Positions 54,857-61,443 of a stretch of 64,000 nt of DNA are shown in pieces. Within the stretch, counting starts at the first letter, position 1. Each line of letters starts with the position of its first letter. Below the pieces are notes generated by a model, which saw only the letters and a list, made by a program, of their open reading frames with translations, made no database searches and had not been told where the DNA came from. The stretch spans positions 62,001 through 126,000 of the forward strand of contig NZ_QKZT01000016.1 in assembly GCF_003254055.1 (NCBI RefSeq). Reading direction: 5' to 3'. This DNA comes from Algoriphagus chordae. GTDB lineage: Bacteria; Bacteroidota; Bacteroidia; Cytophagales; Cyclobacteriaceae. Made by a program: the position numbers and the translations under genes.

Positions 54857-55378
54857 ATGGAATATTTAGTAGATTTATTGAAAATCCTTTTGCCTGCAGG
54901 AATAGTCCTATATGGCATGTACCTGGTAGTGGTTTCTTTTCTTTCGAAAGAAAGAGAAAAGACCCTTGTGGAATTGAAAACCCAGAATTCTCAAACCATA
55001 CTTCCTATCCGACTGCAAGCAGCTGAGCGTATTTGCCTTTTTCTGGAAAGAATTACCCCAAATAATTTGGTGAGAAGATCAAATCCAGGAAGCCTAACAG
55101 CTGGGGAATTGCATACACTTTTGCTCGTAGAAATGAGAGAGGAGTTTAACCATAATTTCTCCCAGCAGGTATATTTTTCCGAGGAAACTTGGGAAGCAGT
55201 GAAACGTGCAGTGGAGGAAGTGACGACTATCCTAAACCAAAGCAGACAAATGCTCGATGAAGATGCGAATGGAGTGGCTATGGCGAAAGCTATTTTTGCC
55301 CAAACGCTAGAAAGAAAAAACGATGCAATCAGTTATGCGTTGAAACAAGTGAAATCAGAAATTCAAATCTACTTTTGA
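54857..55378 (+). CDS. Single-pass membrane protein of unknown function
   Basis: A 173-residue protein with one N-terminal membrane segment (about 7-29) and a long helical cytoplasmic part: QAAERICLFLERITPNNLVRR (about 53-73), then EMREEFNHNFSQQVYFSEETWEAVKRAVEE. It looks like a conserved Bacteroidota family (I think DUF7935), found near DUF1232 proteins. The family name is a memory-based guess. It is followed 7 bp later by the YkvA-like gene, so they are likely co-transcribed. Confidence 0.75.
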   Translation: MEYLVDLLKILLPAGIVLYGMYLVVVSFLSKEREKTLVELKTQNSQTILPIRLQAAERICLFLERITPNNLVRRSNPGSLTAGELHTLLLVEMREEFNHNFSQQVYFSEETWEAVKRAVEEVTTILNQSRQMLDEDANGVAMAKAIFAQTLERKNDAISYALKQVKSEIQIYF

Positions 55379-55385
55379 GTTAACT

Positions 55386-55799
55386 ATGGGTTCCTTCAAA
55401 TCTAATACTTCTGTGACTATCGAAAATGCCAAAGCACTTTTTGGGAAGAAAGTAGAGGCACTCGTAAAACAAAAGGAAAAAATCACTGAATTGATCGCAA
55501 GCGTTGGGAATAAGATCTCAAGATTTGGAGATAACCCGCGGGTGAAAAAGCTCATCGAACCGATATCGGTATTTATCCGCATGCTTAGGGCTCATTTCAG
55601 TGGTGCACATAAGCTTACCAACAGTACGCTGGGTTTAGTGCTTTTGGCATTGGTATACTTTGTTTCCCCCATAGATATTATCCCTGACTTTTTAGGTTTC
55701 TTTGGTTTTGCAGATGACTTAAGTGTCGTTTTGGCCATTTATGCCAAGATAAAAGATGAGATAAATCAGTTTTTGGACTGGGAGAGAACTCAAGACTAG
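55386..55799 (+). CDS. YkvA/DUF1232 family membrane protein
   Basis: A 137-residue protein. The DUF1232 core is LALVYFVSPIDIIPDFLGFFGFADDLSVVLAIYAKIK (about 88-124), with the typical SPIDxIPD stretch. The N-terminal part is charged and helical. A small membrane-associated protein without a known activity. It follows the single-pass membrane gene by 7 bp. Confidence 0.9.
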   Translation: MGSFKSNTSVTIENAKALFGKKVEALVKQKEKITELIASVGNKISRFGDNPRVKKLIEPISVFIRMLRAHFSGAHKLTNSTLGLVLLALVYFVSPIDIIPDFLGFFGFADDLSVVLAIYAKIKDEINQFLDWERTQD

Positions 55800-55830
55800 C
55801 TAGGTCTGTTATGCTCCAAATTCCAAAGAA

Positions 55831-56451
55831 ATGCAAGAATTAGAAACTTCCTTGATTACGCCTGAACTTATAAGCTCAGCGCAGAATTATTCGGAATACC
55901 GAGCTATGATCGATCAGCTTTTGACCGAGGGCAGGACCACCGGTAATAATCACTCGGAGAGCTATCTGAATTATACCAAAATGAATGTGCAGCGAATGAA
56001 TCGCTGGGACAAGACGGCTAAGGTTTCAGCTGAGCTTGAAAAAATAGTTAGGTCCATTTCATCACCACAGGTTTGGGTGGTGATCACAGAGGCTTGGTGT
56101 GGGGATGCTGCGCAAACTATTCCGTTCATTGTTAAGCTTGCTGATTTGAACCCGTTGATCGAGCTTAAATTGGTCTTGAGAGATGAGAATCCAGAACTGA
56201 TGGATGCCTACCTGACAGAAGGAGCAAAATCAATCCCGATTTTCGTCGCATTCAGCAAAGATCTAAGTCAGGAGCTGTTTATTTGGGGGCCAAAGCCACA
56301 ATTCTTAAAAGACAGACTAAGAGCTTACAAATTGGATCCTCAGAATTTAAGCTCAGAAGAATTTTCTGATGGCACACATCTGTGGTATGCTCGTGATAGA
56401 AACAAGGCATTAGCTGCGGAATTGACTCCACTGATTGCTTCAACTATATAA
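55831..56451 (+). CDS. Thioredoxin-like protein with single-Cys active site
   Basis: A 206-residue cytoplasmic protein of the thioredoxin fold. The region WVVITEAWCGDAAQTIPFIVKLADL (about 82-106) places Cys90 at the active site, but the second Cys is replaced by Ala (CGDA), so it cannot run the usual dithiol exchange. It may instead be a reductase partner or redox-inactive thioredoxin-like protein. It overlaps the ORF of the next gene if that starts at 56435, but the likely ATG (56456) begins 4 bp after its stop. Confidence 0.85.
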   Translation: MQELETSLITPELISSAQNYSEYRAMIDQLLTEGRTTGNNHSESYLNYTKMNVQRMNRWDKTAKVSAELEKIVRSISSPQVWVVITEAWCGDAAQTIPFIVKLADLNPLIELKLVLRDENPELMDAYLTEGAKSIPIFVAFSKDLSQELFIWGPKPQFLKDRLRAYKLDPQNLSSEEFSDGTHLWYARDRNKALAAELTPLIASTI

Positions 56452-56455
56452 AAAA

Positions 56456-57175
56456 ATGAAAATCGCAGTAATTTCTGGGGCTTCTGGTCTTGTAGGTAAA
56501 GAAATTCTTCACCAGCTTTTTAAAAGTGAAGACTATGATTATGTGTTGAGCATTGGTCGTAGAAAGCTTGCTATCAAGCAGCAGAAGCTTGTTCAGATCG
56601 AAGGCGATATGAGTAAAATTGCTAGTTGGGATTGGCAGAATAAGATAGCCTCACAGAGTCTTGGCGGAGAGTACCACACACTTATTGAGAGTCTGAATGA
56701 GAAAACTGCCGATGTACATGCCTTTTCATCCTTAGGCACGACTATCAAGCAAGCTGGTTCGAAAGAGAAGTTTTTTGCCATCGATCATGACTTAGTGATT
56801 GGTTTCGGGAAATGGGCTAAGGCGCTAGGAGCATCGAAGTTCCTATATGTTTCAGCATCAGGTGCAGATGCAAAATCATCTATATTTTACAGCCAGACCA
56901 AAGGCAAAACCGAAGAAGATCTCAAGGCAATTGGTTTTGACTATGTTGGCTTGTTTAGACCTTCACTTTTGTTGGGAAATAGAAACGAATTCAGACTGGG
57001 TGAGCAGGTGGCAAGCATAGTGATGAAACCGCTAGTTTGGCTTAAGCTTTTTAAAAATATTCGCCCGATCTATGATTATCAAGTGGCTAAAGCCATGGTA
57101 AGGACCTCTCTTGCTCAAAAACTAAATTCAGTGGAAATCATCTCCTCTGGAGAAATGCAAGACCTAAGCAAATGA
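56456..57175 (+). CDS. NAD(P)-binding oxidoreductase (HTATIP2-like)
   Basis: A 239-residue Rossmann-fold protein. The nucleotide motif is AVISGASGLVGKEI (about 3-16, GxxGxxG), followed by SIGRRKL. The middle carries FLYVSASGADAKSSIFYSQTKGKTEEDLKAIGF (about 126-158), where Tyr and Lys lie at atypical-SDR catalytic spacing, and FRPSLLLGNR follows. I choose the ATG at 56456 over 56435, which would overlap the previous gene. The stop overlaps the dtd start (ATGA at 57172), so the two are translationally coupled. Substrate unknown. Confidence 0.87.
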   Translation: MKIAVISGASGLVGKEILHQLFKSEDYDYVLSIGRRKLAIKQQKLVQIEGDMSKIASWDWQNKIASQSLGGEYHTLIESLNEKTADVHAFSSLGTTIKQAGSKEKFFAIDHDLVIGFGKWAKALGASKFLYVSASGADAKSSIFYSQTKGKTEEDLKAIGFDYVGLFRPSLLLGNRNEFRLGEQVASIVMKPLVWLKLFKNIRPIYDYQVAKAMVRTSLAQKLNSVEIISSGEMQDLSK

Positions 57176-57624
57176 TAGTAGTAATTCAACGTGCTTCAGA
57201 AGCATCGGTAAAAATTGATGGGATAGTCAAAGCGAGTATTGGGCAAGGCCTGATGATTCTCGTAGGAATCGAAGAAGCTGACGGAGAGGAGGACATTTCT
57301 TGGCTAGCAAAGAAGATTTTAAACCTTCGAATATTCCCTGACGAAAGTGAAGTAATGAACAAGAGTTTGCTAGATGTAGATGGTGAGATTTTGTTGATTT
57401 CCCAGTTTACGCTTCATGCGAGCACCAAAAAAGGGAATCGTCCTTCTTACATCAAAGCAGCCAAGCCGGACATCGCTGTTCCACTTTATGAACAAATGAT
57501 TCAAAGTTTGGAAGCGGGTTTGGGAAAGTCAATTGGTACGGGAGAATTCGGCGCTGATATGAAAGTTTCCTTGGTAAATGATGGTCCTGTGACCATTTTG
57601 ATGGATAGTAGGAATAAGGTTTAG
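57172..57624 (+). CDS. dtd: D-aminoacyl-tRNA deacylase
   Basis: A 150-residue enzyme that removes D-amino acids and glycine from mischarged tRNA. It starts MIVVIQRASEASVKIDG, and shows the active-site SQFTLHAS (about 82-89, with the catalytic Thr) and the cross-dimer GPVT near residue 141. It is cytoplasmic. It overlaps the preceding oxidoreductase by 4 bp. A candidate regulatory site (57634-57652) lies just after its stop, before sulfatase 2. Confidence 0.96.
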   Translation: MIVVIQRASEASVKIDGIVKASIGQGLMILVGIEEADGEEDISWLAKKILNLRIFPDESEVMNKSLLDVDGEILLISQFTLHASTKKGNRPSYIKAAKPDIAVPLYEQMIQSLEAGLGKSIGTGEFGADMKVSLVNDGPVTILMDSRNKV

Positions 57625-57633
57625 ATTTTTCGA

Positions 57634-57652
57634 CAGGTTAGAACAGGACAGG
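57634..57652 (-). promoter_or_regulatory. Candidate operator upstream of sulfatase 2
   Basis: CAGGT-TAGAA-CAGGA-CAGG, matching 15 of 19 positions of the right-hand site before susC and keeping the 5-bp spacing. It lies 66 bp upstream of the sulfatase start. Confidence 0.45.
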
Positions 57653-57717
57653 TCAGCGATTGTAATCTCTACTTTAGGGAAGTAATACTTAGCTTTAGCT
57701 ACTCCTAACCCTGACTT

Positions 57718-59196
57718 ATGAAAGCCCAATTTCGCCTTATAGCCCTTGCTTTTTTTATCATATCCACTCATCTGCTCAGTAGCTGTAGCAGCCCAAAGCA
57801 GACAGAAACAGTAACTGGGGAAAAGCCAAACGTAATCATAATCCTCGCAGACCAGTGGCGCGCACAGGAAGTCGGCTACATGGGAAATACTCAGGTGAAA
57901 ACTCCCAACCTCGATAAGCTCGCTTCGCAAAGTTTGGTTTTCGAAAATGCGATTACTACCATGTCAGTATGTGCTCCATTTCGAGCTAGTTTATTGACAG
58001 GTCAATATCCGCTAACTCACGGAGTTTTTTATAACGACAAGCCACTTCCGAATGAAGCCCTGACCATGGCTGAGATATACAAAGAGAATGGGTATGCGAC
58101 TGGGTATATTGGGAAATGGCATCTTAATGGCCACGCGAGAGGTCAAACTTATAATGATTCAAGGGGCGTTCCTGTGCCAAAAGACAGGAGGCAAGGTTTT
58201 GATTATTGGAAGGGTAGAGAGGTGAGTCATAATTACAACAATAGCTTTTATTTTGACGAAAATGATGTGAAGCACACCTGGGAAGGTTACGATGCTTTTC
58301 CTCAAACGGACAGTGCGATTAGTTATATCCAGAAGAATAAAGAGCATCCATTTGTGTTGATGCTGTCCTACGGTTCACCACATGATCCCTATTTCACAGC
58401 GCCAAAGGAGTATCAGGATATGTACAATGCTGCAGATTTGAAGGTGCGTGACAATGTGCCACTGGCATTTCAGGATTCTGCTAGAAATGTCATGGCGGGC
58501 TATTATGCTCATATTTCAGCCTTGGATTTTGCAATTGGTAATTTGATAGATGCGCTGGATAAAGCTGGGATTTCGGATAACACCATTCTGGTTTTCAGCT
58601 CCGATCATGGAGATATGCTTATGTCCAAAGGCGTACTCAAAAAACAACGTCCCTATGACGAATCCATTAAAGTTCCTATGCTGATTCGATATCCCGATAA
58701 ATTGGGCAGAGCCAGCAGAAGGATAATCGACCCTATTGGAACGCCAGATATTTTGCCTACGCTATTGGGATTGAGTGATATTCAAAAGCCATCAACTTTT
58801 GAAGGAAAAGATTTTTCTAAAGAGTTGGAAGATGGAAAGGACTTGGGGAATGAAGCGACTTTGATTATGCTTCCAGTTCCATTTCATGAGTGGAAGTTTT
58901 CCAATGGAGGCAGAGAATATCGAGGAATCCGTACCAAGCAATACACTTATGCGAAAGATTTGAAAGGGGCCTGGTTACTTTTTGATGATGAAAAGGATCC
59001 TTTTCAGGAAAATAATCTAGTTGATAAACCTGAATACAAAGAGCTACAAGCGAAACTGGATGGTATACTACTGCAGAAATTGAAAGAGGTAAACGATACT
59101 TTTCTTCCAGCTGATGAGTACATGACCCAATGGAATTATCTGTATGACATGAATGATAGTTTGAGAGTCGCTAATTATCTGGAGTTGAATCGATGA
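57718..59196 (+). CDS. Type I formylglycine sulfatase (family S1), lipoprotein
   Basis: A 492-residue sulfatase with a lipoprotein signal (lipobox LSSC, Cys23). Metal motif ILADQWRA (Asp45, Gln46). Maturation site CAPFR (Cys85 to Arg89), fitting C-x-P-x-R, so Cys85 should become formylglycine. FSSDHGDMLMSKG (about 299-311) supplies later metal ligands. It would desulfate a glycan at the membrane face. It differs from the sulfatase at 6409 in the core motif (CxP versus CxA) and anchoring, so the two may act on different positions of a polysaccharide. Confidence 0.95.
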   Translation: MKAQFRLIALAFFIISTHLLSSCSSPKQTETVTGEKPNVIIILADQWRAQEVGYMGNTQVKTPNLDKLASQSLVFENAITTMSVCAPFRASLLTGQYPLTHGVFYNDKPLPNEALTMAEIYKENGYATGYIGKWHLNGHARGQTYNDSRGVPVPKDRRQGFDYWKGREVSHNYNNSFYFDENDVKHTWEGYDAFPQTDSAISYIQKNKEHPFVLMLSYGSPHDPYFTAPKEYQDMYNAADLKVRDNVPLAFQDSARNVMAGYYAHISALDFAIGNLIDALDKAGISDNTILVFSSDHGDMLMSKGVLKKQRPYDESIKVPMLIRYPDKLGRASRRIIDPIGTPDILPTLLGLSDIQKPSTFEGKDFSKELEDGKDLGNEATLIMLPVPFHEWKFSNGGREYRGIRTKQYTYAKDLKGAWLLFDDEKDPFQENNLVDKPEYKELQAKLDGILLQKLKEVNDTFLPADEYMTQWNYLYDMNDSLRVANYLELNR

Positions 59197-59219
59197 AAAG
59201 AAGAGGGTTCTGAGGATGT

Positions 59220-59425
59220 CTCTCGATATTTACGGCAGATTATCGCAGATAAATCTCGCAGATACACGCAGATTAAAAAAGAGATTTTCTGCAGAACGCC
59301 ATACCACAGGCAGGTGCAGGCTGAAAAGACAGGTAGATTATCGCTGATCTCTAATTCTGTACAACAACTTAGAAGATCTGGAATCCCCGATAATCCGGGT
59401 TAGTTATCCGCGCAGATCTGCGGGA
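59220..59425. repeat. Intergenic repeat region with 'GCAGAT' units
   Basis: Between sulfatase 2 and the ABC gene, units such as GCAGATTATCGCAGATAAATC, CGCAGATACACGCAGATT and GCGCAGATCTGCGGG recur. This type of string is familiar from many Bacteroidota genomes. No coding capacity is visible in 59197-59484. Confidence 0.5.
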
Positions 59426-59484
59426 AATTATAGTACCCTTTTTTCGCGCAATCCCACTCTTAAAACTTCGAATACTCCTTTTTA

Positions 59485-61020
59485 TTGAAGTCGGTTTTTG
59501 ACCGTTTCGGAGAAATTGCCAATCTTCAATTTTCAAATCACTTTATTTTGTCAGAGACTCTTCTTAGCATCCACTCCGCCCAGGTTCTTACCAAGGGAAA
59601 ACAAGTTTTCGAATCCCTAGATTTCAATTGGACAAAAGGGCAGAATTGGGCGATAATAGGTAGTTCTGGTGCAGAGATGACTGCTTTTATAGAAACTATC
59701 AGAGGTAATTCTGTTATCCCAACGGGTGAGATCATCCGTCCCTTTGCGAGAGAATACACGGAGCAGAAAACTCAGTCTGGAGAAATCAATTCCTTCCGAG
59801 ATCTGATCGCCTATGTATCTCAGCGCTACGAAATTCGCAATAAATCCAATCAGCAAAACTTCTATTTCCAGCAGCGATTTAATTCCTCGGAGTCAAGTGA
59901 TACTGCTTCAGTTCGGGAGTATTTATCGGAGGTAAAGGCGAAAGTGGCTGGGCCATGGACGTTGGAAAAAGTATCTGAATTGCTGCATTTGGAGAACTTG
60001 CTGGATAAGTCATTGCTCTTGCTTTCCAATGGGGAAACCCGCCGATTGGCGCTAGGTTTGGGATTGATGCGTCAGCCGAAAATCTACCTGATGGATCAGC
60101 CTATGACAGGCTTGGATGTAAAAAGCAGAGCTGAATTTGGAGAGATTTTGAAAGTGATGATTTCCAAAGGAGTTCAGGTTTTGCTGACCACTTCGGCAAA
60201 TGAAATCCCTGAAGGAATTACACATGTAGCCAAATTGAGTAGTGGAGGAATAGGGAAAACTTGGCTGGCGGAAGACTTCCATCTGACTGCCAAGCATGAG
60301 CAAAATCTCTCTTACTATTGGGGCTTGTTGGATTCGCTTCTTCCAAAAAGAGCAAATGAAAACACTGAGGTAATTCGTCTGGACAATCTCAATATCAAAT
60401 ACGAGGAAAAGCAAATTCTGAAAAACCTCAATTGGGAAGTTAGATCTGGTGAGTGCTGGCTGCTGAAAGGCTCCAATGGTTCAGGGAAATCCACTTTGAT
60501 CAGTTTACTGATCGGAGAAAATCCCCAAGCTTATTCACAGAATTTCTGGCTCTTTGGTAGAAAGCGAGGTACTGGGGAAAGTATCTGGGATGTGAAGCGG
60601 CCTACAGGTTTCGTCGCTCCCGAACTCAGTCGATTCTTTCCTACCAATCAGACCTGTCGCAAAGTAATTCTTTCGGGACTCTTCGATACCATGGGTTTAT
60701 TCAAAAAAGTGACTGCAGAACAGGAGGCCTTGGCTGATTCCTGGATGAAGCTATTCCAACTGGAAAGCTTTGCAAATATCCCTATCAATCGACTTTCACT
60801 TGAAAACCAACGCTGGACTTTGCTTGCCCGAGCATTGATCAAGCAACCCAAACTTCTGATCCTCGACGAGGCTTCTCAAGGAATGGATGAGTTTCAACGC
60901 CGACTTTTTAAAGATACCGTGCAGCAAATCTGCGAGCGATCTGAGATGACCTTGGTTTATGTCAGTCACTACTCCGAGGATGTGCCTGATGCGGTGGGGA
61001 AGGTGCTTGAGTTGGGATAG
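59485..61020 (+). CDS. Twin-ATPase ABC protein (ModF/PhrA-like) with degenerate first site
   Basis: A 511-residue cytoplasmic protein with two ABC ATPase domains. In the first (about 30-260) the Walker A reads GSSGAEMT, without the usual GKS/T lysine, and the Walker B is YLMDQP, with Gln for the catalytic Glu. In the second (about 290-510) the Walker A GSNGSGKST (about 332-340) and Walker B LLILDEAS are intact. There is no membrane domain. No ATG precedes the conserved part; starts are TTG at 59485 or 59548, so the N-terminus is uncertain. It resembles ModF-like proteins of molybdate systems, but no mod genes are near. Confidence 0.85.
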   Translation: MKSVFDRFGEIANLQFSNHFILSETLLSIHSAQVLTKGKQVFESLDFNWTKGQNWAIIGSSGAEMTAFIETIRGNSVIPTGEIIRPFAREYTEQKTQSGEINSFRDLIAYVSQRYEIRNKSNQQNFYFQQRFNSSESSDTASVREYLSEVKAKVAGPWTLEKVSELLHLENLLDKSLLLLSNGETRRLALGLGLMRQPKIYLMDQPMTGLDVKSRAEFGEILKVMISKGVQVLLTTSANEIPEGITHVAKLSSGGIGKTWLAEDFHLTAKHEQNLSYYWGLLDSLLPKRANENTEVIRLDNLNIKYEEKQILKNLNWEVRSGECWLLKGSNGSGKSTLISLLIGENPQAYSQNFWLFGRKRGTGESIWDVKRPTGFVAPELSRFFPTNQTCRKVILSGLFDTMGLFKKVTAEQEALADSWMKLFQLESFANIPINRLSLENQRWTLLARALIKQPKLLILDEASQGMDEFQRRLFKDTVQQICERSEMTLVYVSHYSEDVPDAVGKVLELG

Positions 61021-61443
61021 GTACTAGCTAGTGTGTAAGGCTTCGCCCTTTCAGGGCTAATGAATTTAAGGATTTTCAGTTTTAAATAATTAAGGTTGAG
61101 CATCTTGAAAAGATTTGATGATTTCTAAAGCAGGAATAATTCAAATTTTCTCTGTAAAAAATATACACGTATTCCCTCACAGCTGAATTTTACTAGGGCC
61201 GATTAAGGTATTTAGTGTTCACCGTTTGATTCGGATACAAATACCCTTTTAAATAACAATGCATTACTTAAGAGCGTACTTCAAAGCGAAATCTTCAAGC
61301 CCTGAAAGGGTTCAATACTCAGCGATGGGTATAGCCCATCGATCAAGATAGCACGATCATCTAGCTAAGCCCTGAAAGGGCGATCACGAAAAATGGAAAG
61401 CTATCCAATTCCCTACGTGCTTATTTCAAAAAATAGCTTGGCC
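61021..61443. repeat. Intergenic region with GCCCT-nnn-AGGGC hairpins
   Basis: GCCCT-ttc-AGGGC (61045-61057), the partly preserved AGCCCTGAAAGGG (61298-61310), GCCCT-gaa-AGGGC (61369-61381) and CGATGGG-tatag-CCCATCG (61323-61341). The hairpins have 5-7 bp GC-rich stems and 3-5 base loops, like the RAYT-cluster hairpins, but a different stem sequence. No gene was found here. Confidence 0.6.
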
